DNA from: Lachnoclostridium sp. An138
Lineage (GTDB): Bacteria > Bacillota > Clostridia > Lachnospirales > Lachnospiraceae
Reading direction: 5' to 3'
NCBI RefSeq assembly: GCF_002160765.1
Contig: NZ_NFLF01000027.1
Location: forward strand, 1 to 37,735
DNA length: 37,735 nt
Each line of letters begins with the position of its first letter. The first letter of the stretch is position 1. Below are positions 8,825-16,027 of this stretch, piece by piece. Both the position numbers and the translations under genes were made by a program. The notes below the pieces were generated by a model. The model did not search any database. It worked only from the letters and a program-made list of their open reading frames with translations, and was not told where the DNA came from.

Positions 8825-8853
8825 TTGATTTCTTAGAAAGGAAATGGTAAACT
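8825..8853 (+). promoter_or_regulatory. Invertible promoter 2, facing the recombinase 3' end (OFF)
   Basis: TTGATT at 8825-8830, a 17-bp spacer, then TAAACT at 8848-8853 preceded by TGG (extended -10). Downstream bases ATGTATAGTCA are identical to those of promoter 1. It would drive the surface gene only after inversion. Confidence 0.7.
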
Positions 8854-8884
8854 ATGTATAGTCAAATTTCGGGAAACGCACTTG

Positions 8885-8910
8885 GTACAACATAATCACC
8901 ATTATGTTGT
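8885..8910 (-). repeat. Right inverted repeat of invertible segment 2; also terminator-like
   Basis: Partner of 8525-8550. On the plus strand the palindromic arms ACAACATAAT and ATTATGTTGT flank CACC and are followed by seven T outside the repeat. A rightward (OFF-state) transcript would meet a hairpin plus U-run before reaching the recombinase coding region. Confidence 0.8.
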
Positions 8911-8919
8911 TTTTTTATG

Positions 8920-9762
8920 TCATATCACAAGCCCCAGACGGCTGATCTGCCGCTGGTGTTCTCTTCCCGAGGATATAATATAGATGCGCGTGGTATTGAT
9001 GCTGGAATGTCCCAGAATATCTGCCAGCTTTGCAATATCCTTTTTCATATTATAATAGGTCCTTGCAAACAGATGGCGCAGATTGTGCGGAAATACTTTT
9101 TCCGGGTTAACCCTTGCTTCCTGGCACAGCGCTTTCATTTCTCTCCAAATGTTGCTTCTGTCCCAGACCTTCCCGCTTTCTGTTACGAAAACCGGCCCTC
9201 TCCGGATTTTCCTTTCCCGAATATACCGCCTTAAAATAAGCTGAAGCTTATGAGGAAGAAAAACCTGCCTGTATTTTCCTTTGCAGGATACCTCGGCGCT
9301 TCCCCGGAGCACAGCCTCCACCGTAATAAAAGAGAGCTCACTGATTCGGATTCCGGTAGCGCAGACGGTCTGCAGTGCCGCTTCCAGCCGGTATTTCTTT
9401 TTTCTTCTGGCAGCCGCCACCAGCCTTCTGTATTCTTCCTTCGACAATTCTCTTTCCTGCGTACAAAACACCTGATTCTGTACCCGCATCTGACGGACGC
9501 AGCAGTCTGTCCAGCCGTAATGCCGCAGAAAACTGTTAATAGATGAAAGCATAGAATTAATGCTCCGTACTGCATAGTCTTTTTTCAGCGTTTCTTTATA
9601 AGCCAGCAGCTCCTGCCTGCTAAGCGGGCGGTCTGACAGCCAGACCCGAAACGCGCGGATGTCTCGCATATATTTTTCTATGGTGTTTCTGCTCTTTTCC
9701 TCCTCTTCCAGATAATCTCTGTAATCCCTCTGCATAGTTTCCGTGATGTACCTGTTTTCCAT
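8920..9762 (-). CDS. Tyrosine recombinase 2 (site-specific invertase, XerC/D-like)
   Basis: 280 residues, ATG at 9762 with SD AGGAGG 11 nt upstream. It is collinear with recombinase 1 over the whole length. The catalytic set R139, K161/163, H226, R229, H252 and Y261 is intact. The segment from 201 to 262, which contains H226 to Y261, differs by only two residues between the paralogues (G/R217, G/E221). Most differences lie in the N-terminal binding domain and at 181-190 (RKRIRSG versus ERKIRRG). The gene ends 10 bp from the right repeat of segment 2, so it is the likely invertase for that segment. The high catalytic similarity makes cross-action biochemically plausible. Confidence 0.92.
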   Translation of the reverse strand: MENRYITETMQRDYRDYLEEEEKSRNTIEKYMRDIRAFRVWLSDRPLSRQELLAYKETLKKDYAVRSINSMLSSINSFLRHYGWTDCCVRQMRVQNQVFCTQERELSKEEYRRLVAAARRKKKYRLEAALQTVCATGIRISELSFITVEAVLRGSAEVSCKGKYRQVFLPHKLQLILRRYIRERKIRRGPVFVTESGKVWDRSNIWREMKALCQEARVNPEKVFPHNLRHLFARTYYNMKKDIAKLADILGHSSINTTRIYIISSGREHQRQISRLGLVI

Positions 9763-9835
9763 TCTAATCTGTACCTCCTGTTGTTTTTTACGGCAGAGCC
9801 GCCCTTCTTAAGTTTGCTGCTATTTTTATTTTTCA

Positions 9836-9882
9836 TACCCTCAGTTGGAAAAAACACACCCGCTCCTTGTCAGCTGAGGGTA
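9836..9882 (-). other. Inverted repeat upstream of recombinase 2
   Basis: A perfect 9-bp stem, TACCCTCAG (9836-9844) and CTGAGGGTA (9874-9882), with a 29-nt loop holding a T-run on the minus strand. It lies 74-120 bp before the recombinase start, in its probable 5' leader, and is absent from the recombinase 1 upstream region. It could be an operator or leader structure; function unknown. Confidence 0.4.
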
Positions 9883-9911
9883 CCTGCCGGCTTTCTATTT
9901 CCCATAAATAA

Positions 9912-9954
9912 AAGACGCTTCTCAAGCCTTTTGGGGCCTTTGAAGCATCTTTTG
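9912..9954. terminator. Bidirectional terminator-like hairpin
   Basis: GACGCTTC (9914-9921) pairs with GAAGCATC (9942-9949) with one wobble. T-runs follow on both strands. It separates the recombinase 2 leader from the small-RNA region. No gene ends beside it, so it may act as a boundary element. Confidence 0.45.
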
Positions 9955-10051
9955 CATTTCTTCCCGGATTCCTAAGAATTTCTTAATTCTGATTATACTT
10001 TTTTTATAGACTGGACACAATTTAGCCTTAATTCTCTGGTATAGTAATAAT

Positions 10052-10170
10052 CGTAGCAGGAACACATATCAGTATTTCATTCATAACACTCAGGGGCTTC
10101 CGTGAGGAAGCCCCACTCCCTCGAAATCAACGCAGGAACGCCTTATTACAACCGGGCGCCCTGCTTTTTT
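10052..10170 (+). ncRNA. Putative small structured RNA, about 119 nt
   Basis: The 623-bp gap between recombinase 2 and pyrI has no credible ORF. It holds an extended -10 (TGG then TATAGT at 10040-10045; weak -35). About 40 nt past the predicted start comes a perfect 9-bp stem with a GTGA loop (GGGGCTTCC, 10093-10101, with GGAAGCCCC, 10106-10114). A second hairpin follows (GCAGG at 10132-10136 with CCTGC at 10160-10164, plus an inner CGCC/GGCG) ending in six T. A promoter, a stem and an intrinsic terminator without an ORF suggest a small RNA. I do not recognise the family; it does not resemble 6S, SRP or tmRNA. Confidence 0.4.
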
Positions 10171-10290
10171 ATTATCCCTCTATGAATAACAGTTTTCTGC
10201 TCCTCCCGGGTATTTAAAAATAAAACAGCTCTTCCTTCACAGCGCGCTCACGACCTTGCCTATATAATGGCTGTCAGACAGTCATTCAGC

Positions 10291-10330
10291 AAAAAAGCAT
10301 CCCTCCGGTCTTTTCAGACCTTCGGGATAC
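10291..10330 (-). terminator. Terminator of the pyrBI operon
   Basis: On the minus strand ATCCC and GGTCT pair with AGACC and GGGAT around a GAAA loop, followed by GC and six T. It lies about 60 bp past the pyrI stop. Confidence 0.75.
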
Positions 10331-10386
10331 TTTCCTGTCAGCTGTCTTTCCTGCTCATCTATATTTATGTTCTGTTTGTTTCCTGT

Positions 10387-10827
10387 CTATTTTCTCTCGT
10401 ACTTCTCTTCGCAGTATTTGCAGCGGTACACTTCCTTGCGGGGATCGGTCAGAATAAATACCTGATCCAGCTCCTGCTCAATGGAGGTAATGCAGCGGGG
10501 ATTCTTACATTTGATAATATTGCGGATTTCTTTCGGAAGGGTCAGTGTAGACTTTTCTACCACTTCATCGTCCTTTACAATATTTACTGTAATATTGTGA
10601 TCGATAAAGCCCAGCACATCCAGATCAATGTAATCAATGGGGCACTCAATTTTCATAATGTCCTTGACTCCCATCTTGGCGCTGCGGGCATTTTTGATAA
10701 TCGCCACGGTGCAGTCCAGCTTGTCAAGGTTCAGGTACTTATAAATCTCCATACTCTTGCCGGCCTGGATGTGGTCCAGCACAAACCCCTCGGAAATCCG
10801 GCCTACATTCAATACGCTCTTTCCCAT
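10387..10827 (-). CDS. pyrI: Aspartate carbamoyltransferase regulatory subunit
   Basis: 146 residues, typical for PyrI (about 150). It binds nucleotide effectors and, with PyrB, forms the allosteric enzyme of pyrimidine synthesis. The N-terminal allosteric domain is followed by a C-terminal zinc domain with C107, C112, C136 and C139 (CKNPRC and CKYC). The ATG overlaps the pyrB stop by one base (TAATG), so translation is coupled. Presence of PyrI separates this ATCase from the unregulated Bacillus-type enzyme. Confidence 0.96.
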   Translation of the reverse strand: MGKSVLNVGRISEGFVLDHIQAGKSMEIYKYLNLDKLDCTVAIIKNARSAKMGVKDIMKIECPIDYIDLDVLGFIDHNITVNIVKDDEVVEKSTLTLPKEIRNIIKCKNPRCITSIEQELDQVFILTDPRKEVYRCKYCEEKYERK

Positions 10828-11744
10828 TACACATTCACCTCCAGCAGTGTGAGAATCAGGGCCATGCGGACGTATACGCCGTACTGAACCTGCTTGAAAT
10901 ACGCAGCGCGGGGATCGCTGTCCACTTCTACAGAAATCTCATTTACTCTGGGAAGCGGATGCAACACCAGCATATCCGGCCGGGCCAGTTTCATTTTTTT
11001 CTTGTCCAGAATATAGAAATCCTTCAGACGCACGTAATCCTCTTCATTGAAGAAACGCTCTCTCTGCACTCTTGTCATGTAAAGCAGATCAAGGTTTCCG
11101 ATAACATCTTCCAGACGCTCTACCTCCTGATACTTTTTGCCGTTTGCTTCCAGCACATCTTCCCGGATATAATCCGGAATCTTCAGTTCCTCCGGGGAAA
11201 TACATACAAAATCAATATTCTCATACCGCACCAGCGCCTTAATCAGCGAATGTACCGTACGTCCGAATTTCAGATCGCCGCACAGACCGATGGTCAGATG
11301 ATCCAGGCGGCCTTTCAGGGACCGGATCGTCATCAGGTCTGTCAGAGTCTGCGTGGGGTGCTGATGTCCGCCGTCGCCTGCGTTGATCACAGGAATCGAG
11401 GATACGGCTGTCGCTACCATAGGCGCGCCTTCTTTCGGATGACGCATGGCACAGATATCAGCATAACAGGAAATCATACGAATCGTATCGGAAACACTTT
11501 CTCCTTTGGATGCAGAACTGGAAGCTGCGCTGGAGAAACCTAAGACCTGGCCGCCAAGATGAATCATAGCGGATTCAAAGCTCAATCGCGTTCTTGTACT
11601 CGGCTCATAAAACAGAGTCGCCAAAACCTTTCCGTCACAGGCATGTGCATATTTTGCAGGATTCTTCTCAATATCTCCGGCCAGATCAAGCAGCTGATCC
11701 AGCTCCTCCACAGAAAAATCCAGCGGGCTCATAAGATGTCTCAT
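10827..11744 (-). CDS. pyrB: Aspartate carbamoyltransferase catalytic subunit
   Basis: 305 residues, the normal length. It condenses carbamoyl phosphate and aspartate to carbamoyl aspartate. The carbamoyl phosphate motif STRTR is at residues 49-53, and HQHPTQ plus the C-terminal [10 protein letters not shown] motif are present. ATG at 11744, SD GGGAGG with 5-nt spacing. It is divergent from the gene at 11967, with a shared 222-bp upstream region containing an inverted repeat (GAATAC/GTATTC) in the pyrB leader. No PyrR-type attenuator was recognised. First gene of pyrBI. Confidence 0.96.
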   Translation of the reverse strand: MRHLMSPLDFSVEELDQLLDLAGDIEKNPAKYAHACDGKVLATLFYEPSTRTRLSFESAMIHLGGQVLGFSSAASSSASKGESVSDTIRMISCYADICAMRHPKEGAPMVATAVSSIPVINAGDGGHQHPTQTLTDLMTIRSLKGRLDHLTIGLCGDLKFGRTVHSLIKALVRYENIDFVCISPEELKIPDYIREDVLEANGKKYQEVERLEDVIGNLDLLYMTRVQRERFFNEEDYVRLKDFYILDKKKMKLARPDMLVLHPLPRVNEISVEVDSDPRAAYFKQVQYGVYVRMALILTLLEVNV

Positions 11745-11865
11745 AATTACCTCCCACTTTTTCTATCTATAAGATGTCTATCCACCCGAATACGCCATGT
11801 ATTCAGGCCGGAACTTTTCCTGTACTATGTTACATCAAAACCTTTTTAATTTCAATAAATATATT

Positions 11866-11894
11866 TTGCAAATCTCGCTTTTTTCCGGTATACT
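11866..11894 (+). promoter_or_regulatory. Promoter of the PH-domain-like gene, with leader hairpin
   Basis: TTGCAA (11866-11871), a 17-bp spacer, TATACT (11889-11894). The leader holds CCCCGG/CCGGGG (11925-11938) nested in CCGCAG (11919-11924) and CTGCGG (11948-11953). The outer arm abuts the SD AAAGGAG, so the structure could limit ribosome access. Confidence 0.65.
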
Positions 11895-11966
11895 TCTCTA
11901 TAGATACACTGCAGAGAGCCGCAGCCCCGGGTCCGGGGCGGAAAAGCCTGCGGAAAGGAGTCTGAC

Positions 11967-12350
11967 ATGGAGTTCAAAGAGAGAAAACGCTGGGTATTTT
12001 TAGGCCTCCCCTTTACCTTTACCACTTACACGGTAAAAGAGGATCTTGTAACGATAGACGAGGGGCTTCTGAACCGGAAAGAAAATGACTGTTATATGTA
12101 CAAGATTCAGGACGTAACCCTGAATACCAGTCTCATGGAGCGGATATTCGGCCTGGGAACTGTCGTCTGCAGCACCGGAGACACAACTCATCCGAGACTG
12201 GAGCTTGCCCATATCAAAAACGCCAAAACCATCAAGGATTTTATTCTGGAGCGGTCCGAGGAACAGCGGCTGAAACGGCGCACACTGAATACGCAGGATA
12301 TCGGCGCAGACCGCGATGTCGATCTGGAAGAGGACGAGCTCAGGGATTAG
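11967..12350 (+). CDS. Small bacterial PH-domain-like protein (YdbS/YdbT type)
   Basis: 127 residues, ATG at 11967 with SD AAGGAG 6 nt upstream. The N-terminal 95 residues fit a single bacterial PH-like fold: [30 protein letters not shown], split here as [21 protein letters not shown] and MYKIQDVTL, then GTVVCST and a final helix [18 protein letters not shown] charged tail follows. Bacterial PH-like proteins of this kind often pair with membrane segments, but none is present here, so it is probably cytosolic. No neighbouring gene suggests a role. Monocistronic, ending at a strong terminator. Confidence 0.6.
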   Translation: MEFKERKRWVFLGLPFTFTTYTVKEDLVTIDEGLLNRKENDCYMYKIQDVTLNTSLMERIFGLGTVVCSTGDTTHPRLELAHIKNAKTIKDFILERSEEQRLKRRTLNTQDIGADRDVDLEEDELRD

Positions 12351-12377
12351 ACCTGGATTTCTGTTGTATAAAAATCA

Positions 12378-12423
12378 GGCGGGACGCATCGTGCCATACG
12401 GCATGATGCGTCCCGCCTTTTTT
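12378..12423. terminator. Bidirectional terminator between the PH-like gene and rnpB
   Basis: A perfect 13-bp stem, GGCGGGACGCATC (12378-12390) and GATGCGTCCCGCC (12405-12417), followed by six T on the plus strand and TGATTTTT on the minus strand. It serves both convergent transcripts. Confidence 0.9.
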
Positions 12424-12774
12424 GCGCAGGCAAAGCGATAAGCCGGGTTATGTCGTGGGTGTTCATCTATCTAGCTCTGCCGTCGCCGGCAGAGTCCAGC
12501 AACCTACCTGAGACAGCCGGGCCGGCTTATGTCTCGTTTCGGTCTTGCTCCGGACGGGGTTTACATATGCCCCGCCTGTTACCAGGCGGGCGGTAGTCTC
12601 TTACACTGCCCTTCCACCCTTACCAGTTTCCTGGCGGTACATTTCTGTTGCACTTTCCTTAGAGTTGCCTCTACCGGACGTTATCCGGCGTCCTGCCCTG
12701 CGGAGCCCGGACTTTCCTCACCTGACGCCTTTCGGCCTGTCAGCCGCGAACACCTGCCTTACCTGCGCTCCCGA
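12424..12774 (-). ncRNA. rnpB: RNase P RNA (bacterial class A-like)
   Basis: The minus strand carries conserved RNase P RNA landmarks: GAGGAAAGTCCGGGCTC near the 5' end (CR-I), AGAGGCAACTCT-type and GTGCAACAGAAA segments, GAAACTGGTAAGGGTGGAA, then AAGAGACTACCG, and ATAACCCGGCTTATCG near the 3' end. P1 pairs GCGCAGG (12762-12768) with CCTGCGC (12424-12430). The length of about 350 nt is normal. The catalytic RNA matures tRNA 5' ends together with RnpA. Long plus-strand reading frames across this region are spurious. It lies directly downstream of ureD with its own promoter. Confidence 0.95.
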
Positions 12775-12780
12775 GTCTTC

Positions 12781-12809
12781 ATTCTATCACGCGGCGCCTT
12801 TTCTGGCAA
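12781..12809 (-). promoter_or_regulatory. rnpB promoter overlapping the ureD stop codon
   Basis: On the minus strand: TTGCCA (12804-12809), a 17-bp spacer, TAGAAT (12781-12786), with TGA just before forming an extended -10. That TGA (12787-12789) is the ureD stop codon. The predicted start is about 12774, six bases before the P1 stem. Confidence 0.8.
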
Positions 12810-13596
12810 GCCCTTTGATTCGCTCAGCAGCTTCCTCAAGTATCTGTGCCCGGTTTCCCAAAATCCGTACTGCCAGATCGCCTCCGGGAAGCAGCGTTAC
12901 GCCTCCTTCGCATTCCCTTTCCCTTTCCAGCATATCCCAGATCGGCTCCCGCAGATCTCCGAAGGAAGCAGAAAGGAAAATATTGGCCAGATGCGTATAG
13001 CCCTCATACATGCCAAGCCCCCGCATGGGCATCCTGTCCGGCTCATAGCGGGTATTGTCCCGGCAGATCAATTTCCCCTCCCGGTAGATCCGCACCAGCG
13101 AAGAAAAGCGCCGGAAAGCAAACTGCTCCTCATGGGCGATTCTGCCGGAACAGATAATTTCCAGCCAGAACAGCCTGGAGCTTCGATCCGCCAGATAAAT
13201 CTCCGTCTCACTGTCATAGGCCGAACCCCCAAAGGGAATCACCGGCTGGGGACAGCAGTAAAGAGAGGCGCCTTTTTCCGCCCTGGCCCGGATATGACGG
13301 TAAGCGGAACCGCCATCCATCCTGTGAATCTTTTCAAAGGACTGGGAAAGGACCTCCAGATCTGCTCCTTCCCCTGCTTCATAGGAAAATTCCTGCCTGT
13401 CACCCCGCATAATGCCTGCGGAAGCGCAGAGAGGCATGATCTGAATTCCTCCGTCCGGCCTTTCAAAAGGCGCCATCAGCTTGTAAGGGGCCGTAAAAGA
13501 AACGTCGGAAAGAATGGTGCGCCCTTCCCGCTTTTCCGCGCGGACTGCGAACCTTGATACTTTTCCGAACTGATTGACCAGCTGTCTCTCTGCCAT
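12787..13596 (-). CDS. ureD: Urease accessory protein UreD
   Basis: 269 residues from the ATG at 13596, which follows a purine-rich SD (GAGAGGAAGAG). The upstream ATG at 13650 would overlap ureG by 37 nt and adds residues without family similarity. UreD (UreH) binds apo-urease and, with UreF and UreG, delivers nickel. Visible family features are the N-terminal GKVSRFAVRAEKREGRTILS, a central QSFEKIHRMDGGSAYR and GEEQFAFRRFSS-like strand (here HEEQFAFRRFSS). Last gene of the urease operon. Its 3' end contains the rnpB promoter. Confidence 0.93.
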   Translation of the reverse strand: MAERQLVNQFGKVSRFAVRAEKREGRTILSDVSFTAPYKLMAPFERPDGGIQIMPLCASAGIMRGDRQEFSYEAGEGADLEVLSQSFEKIHRMDGGSAYRHIRARAEKGASLYCCPQPVIPFGGSAYDSETEIYLADRSSRLFWLEIICSGRIAHEEQFAFRRFSSLVRIYREGKLICRDNTRYEPDRMPMRGLGMYEGYTHLANIFLSASFGDLREPIWDMLERERECEGGVTLLPGGDLAVRILGNRAQILEEAAERIKGLARKGAA

Positions 13597-13613
13597 CTCT
13601 TCTGCTCTTCCTC

Positions 13614-14222
13614 TCACATATCCTCCAGCAGCACATTTTTCCTGATCCATGCTGCCACGTCATCCACATGTTCGTCTCCACGGATATTAGTGAAGATAAA
13701 GGGACGCCCGCCCCTCATTTTGCGTGAATCCCGCTCCATCACTCCAAGATCTGCTCCCACATAAGGCGCCAGGTCAATCTTGTTGATAACCAGCAGATCG
13801 GAACGGGTGATTCCGGGGCCTCCCTTTCTCGGAATCTTTTCTCCTTCCGCCACATCAATGACAAAAATCGTCGCGTCCACAAGCTCCGGGCTGAAGGTGG
13901 CTGACAGATTGTCCCCGCCGCTTTCGATGAAAAGAATTTCCACATCCGGAAAACGCTCCAGCATCTCATCCACAGCTTCTATATTCATGGAAGCGTCCTC
14001 GCGGATGGCGGTATGAGGGCAGCCTCCGGTCTCCACGCCGATAATGCGTTCCTCGGGCAGTACACTGTTCCGAGCCAGAAACTGCGCATCCTCCTTCGTA
14101 TAGATATCATTGGTAATGACAGCGATACTGTACTCGCCTGCCATCTTCCGTGACAGTATCTCGATAAGCGCGGTTTTCCCGGAGCCAACCGGGCCTGCCA
14201 CGCCGATTTTCACATATGACAT
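13614..14222 (-). CDS. ureG: Urease accessory GTPase UreG
   Basis: 202 residues, typical. It hydrolyses GTP to drive nickel insertion into urease. P-loop GPVGSGKT at residues 10-17, metal-binding CPH at 68-70, ESGGDNL switch and NKID guanine-specificity motif present. ATG at 14222 with SD AAGGAGG 7 nt upstream. It is followed by ureD after 17 bp and preceded by an 83-bp gap filled largely by a degenerate 16-bp repeat. Confidence 0.97.
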   Translation of the reverse strand: MSYVKIGVAGPVGSGKTALIEILSRKMAGEYSIAVITNDIYTKEDAQFLARNSVLPEERIIGVETGGCPHTAIREDASMNIEAVDEMLERFPDVEILFIESGGDNLSATFSPELVDATIFVIDVAEGEKIPRKGGPGITRSDLLVINKIDLAPYVGADLGVMERDSRKMRGGRPFIFTNIRGDEHVDDVAAWIRKNVLLEDM

Positions 14223-14257
14223 TGCTTTTCCTCCTTGTCTTTGTGATATATGCGGCT

Positions 14258-14321
14258 TTTGACGTATACAGCCTTATGACATGTACAGTTTTTTGACATA
14301 TAGCTTTATGACATGTACAGC
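14258..14321. repeat. Degenerate 16-bp tandem repeat, four units, at the ureF end
   Basis: Units start at 14258, 14274, 14290 and 14306. The second and fourth share TTATGACATGTACAG exactly; the first (TTTGACGTATACAGCC) and third are diverged. The ureF stop codon lies in the last unit, so the array probably grew by duplication of the ureF 3' end. Confidence 0.65.
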
Positions 14322-15028
14322 CTGGAATACAGTCTCTCATGCTGAATTCCCCGCAGGTCGAAGCCCGGAGCCGAGAGGCACAGGTCTGCCTCGCCGCAGG
14401 CCCTTACTTCTTCCAGAATTTCTTCAAATTCCGGGAAAAAGCCTGCCAGCAGCTTCTGCCCCGCGCTCTGGCTCAGGGGAACGGTTTTCACGCAGTTCGT
14501 TACCATGGCAGAGGTCTGCGCATACAGATAATGGGACAGACATTCCTCTTCCCCTGTATCCAGACAGGCGCAGAATACGCCATAGATACAGCAGTGGCTC
14601 ACTGTCTTCCCCTTTCGCTTTTCCAGAAATTCCGGAAAGATTCCTGTCCCGCAGACAGGAAGATCCAGCTTTTCTATGGTTTTCGCAAAACGGGAGCCCA
14701 TTTTCCGGGCTGCTTCCCGCTGCTCTGAAGGGAGCCTGGACGCCTCCAGAATCTCTTCCAGTTCCCCCAGCTTTTCCAGCTCTGCCTGCTTCGCATATTC
14801 GTAAGCCAGCCGGACTGCCAGCAGGTCCGTATATGCCAGGCTCCAGCGGAGCCTGTTTCTGATATATTCTTCCGCGCTTTTCTCATCATGGACCAGTCCC
14901 TTCTGGATATAGGTCTCCAGCCCCTGGGAATGGGAATAGCCTCCTATGGGAAACAATGCGTCATTGACCTGAAGCAGGTAATAATCCCGTTCTTTCATAA
15001 CTGCCGCCTCATTCTGTACTGTTTTCAT
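14306..15028 (-). CDS. ureF: Urease accessory protein UreF
   Basis: 240 residues. It forms the UreD-F-G activation complex with apo-urease. The family signature FPIGGYSHSQGLE lies near residues 27-39, and the helical body has AAVRLAYEYA-like (LLAVRLAYEYA) and QTSAMVTNCVKTVPLSQ segments. The ATG at 15028 overlaps the ureE stop (ATGA), indicating coupled translation; an internal ATG at residue 11 is an alternative. The C-terminal SRLYMS lies in the 16-bp repeat array, so the extreme C-terminus may be variable. Confidence 0.95.
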   Translation of the reverse strand: MKTVQNEAAVMKERDYYLLQVNDALFPIGGYSHSQGLETYIQKGLVHDEKSAEEYIRNRLRWSLAYTDLLAVRLAYEYAKQAELEKLGELEEILEASRLPSEQREAARKMGSRFAKTIEKLDLPVCGTGIFPEFLEKRKGKTVSHCCIYGVFCACLDTGEEECLSHYLYAQTSAMVTNCVKTVPLSQSAGQKLLAGFFPEFEEILEEVRACGEADLCLSAPGFDLRGIQHERLYSRLYMS

Positions 15029-15513
15029 GCGCCGTGAGAGTGATGATGAGAAACAGAAGCAGAAATTCTCCGGCCAAAATCCAGCTTTTTTACAGCTCTG
15101 GCTGTCTTTACCCCGTGAAGCTTTGAGAGCATCGCAAGCATCGGCTCATCATAAACTGCCGTAAACGTGTCGTATGTGTCTCCCCAGAACAGCGGCGCAT
15201 GCCGGTTTCCAATCTCATAGCAGACCTTTGCCGCCATAAACGCATACCCTTTCTCAAAGGATATCTCTATCACCTCGCAGGGCGGCGTATTCACAGCAAT
15301 CACCAGTTCATCGTCCACATAAATCACATCGTCCTGAAGCAGGCCCCGGCTTAGCACGGAATCGTCCATGCGGATTCCGATCTCCCGGCCTTTGTCCGTA
15401 GTCTTGCGGTGTATTTTCTTAAAAGCCTCATGCCATTCCATATCCACATATTCCACAGTCTTTCCGGCCGTATCTGTCTCACTTAATTTCCCGTAAATCT
15501 GTTCGCACAGCAT
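15025..15513 (-). CDS. ureE: Urease accessory nickel chaperone UreE
   Basis: 162 residues. It carries nickel to the activation complex. The N-terminal UreE domain has GREIGIRMDDSVLSRG; the central metal-binding region contains CYEIGNRHAPLFW. The tail ends SHHHSHGA, a short His cluster that probably binds nickel. ATG at 15513 with SD AGAAGGAG. The SD is the last unit of a purine-rich repeat on the sense strand. Confidence 0.95.
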   Translation of the reverse strand: MLCEQIYGKLSETDTAGKTVEYVDMEWHEAFKKIHRKTTDKGREIGIRMDDSVLSRGLLQDDVIYVDDELVIAVNTPPCEVIEISFEKGYAFMAAKVCYEIGNRHAPLFWGDTYDTFTAVYDEPMLAMLSKLHGVKTARAVKKLDFGRRISASVSHHHSHGA

Positions 15514-15523
15514 CGTTTTCTCC

Positions 15524-15568
15524 TTCTGTCTTTTCTTCTGTCTTTTCTTCCGCCTTTTCTTCCGTCTG
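15524..15568. repeat. 12-bp minisatellite in the ureI-ureE gap
   Basis: Units TTCTGTCTTTTC (15524), an identical copy (15536), TTCCGCCTTTTC (15548) and partial TTCCGTCTG (15560). It fills most of the 58-bp gap between the ureI stop and ureE. On the sense strand it is purine-rich and runs into the ureE SD. Confidence 0.85.
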
Positions 15569-15571
15569 TCT

Positions 15572-16027
15572 CTACCAGACCTGCAGCAGCATCATAACGC
15601 CCGGAATCCAGGCCGTCACCACGCCCTCGAAGATCTGCAGCAGCGGCACAAAGCGTCCAAGCTTTTTCCCCAGGATGTCCTCCACAAAAGAGGTTCCCCA
15701 GAGGATGGCCCACAGGTACCAAATGCCCGCCCAGCGGATATCCGCGGTGATGCCAAGGGCCTCGCTTCCGGTCACACCCTCAATGGTTCCGAACACCAGA
15801 GCATTGACAGCCACGAACGTGGAGAACCAGGCAAAAGGAACCGGGCTTAGGTTCAGCAGTCTGCTGAAAGCCACGAAAAGGTAGGTAAAGCAGAACAAAA
15901 GACCCGTTCCGGCCGCGTAATAATCCCCGTTTACCAGATTTACAAAATTGATAAACAGAGAAAGTGTGCCGGTCAGGATGTTCATGACAGCCGCAGATTT
16001 TCCGTCCACCTTGTACAGGGCGCACAT
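15572..16027 (-). CDS. ureI: UreI/AmiS-family urea channel, apparent N-terminal lesion
   Basis: 151 residues from the first internal ATG (16027), with no clear SD. Homology-like sequence continues upstream in frame: ILGVCLLFVGIVLINNG, an N-terminal helix as in AmiS/UreI proteins, back to an ATG at 16087 with a good SD (GAGAGGAG). Codon 3 of that frame is TAA (16079-16081), so a full 171-residue product would be blocked unless ATA at 16076-16078 or another non-standard codon starts translation. Helices 2-6 are intact, including YLWAILWG and a final FVPLLQIFEGVV segment. UreI is a proton-gated or simple urea channel in the inner membrane. It lies between ureC and ureE, as expected for urea supply to urease. 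Confidence 0.75.
   Translation of the reverse strand: MCALYKVDGKSAAVMNILTGTLSLFINFVNLVNGDYYAAGTGLLFCFTYLFVAFSRLLNLSPVPFAWFSTFVAVNALVFGTIEGVTGSEALGITADIRWAGIWYLWAILWGTSFVEDILGKKLGRFVPLLQIFEGVVTAWIPGVMMLLQVW

Larger units (their letters stand above)
8525..8910. other. Predicted invertible promoter segment 2 (inverton)
   Basis: A 386-bp noncoding segment with the same layout as segment 1: surface gene start to the left, recombinase stop 10 bp to the right, a promoter facing right, and an internal hairpin with T-run. The sequence given is again the OFF orientation. Only the promoter-proximal half and the repeats are well conserved between the two segments. Confidence 0.82.

Noticed and set aside
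12529-13557. Long plus-strand ORF of 342 codons
   Set aside because: It lies over RNase P RNA and antisense to ureD. The open frame follows G+C-rich composition.
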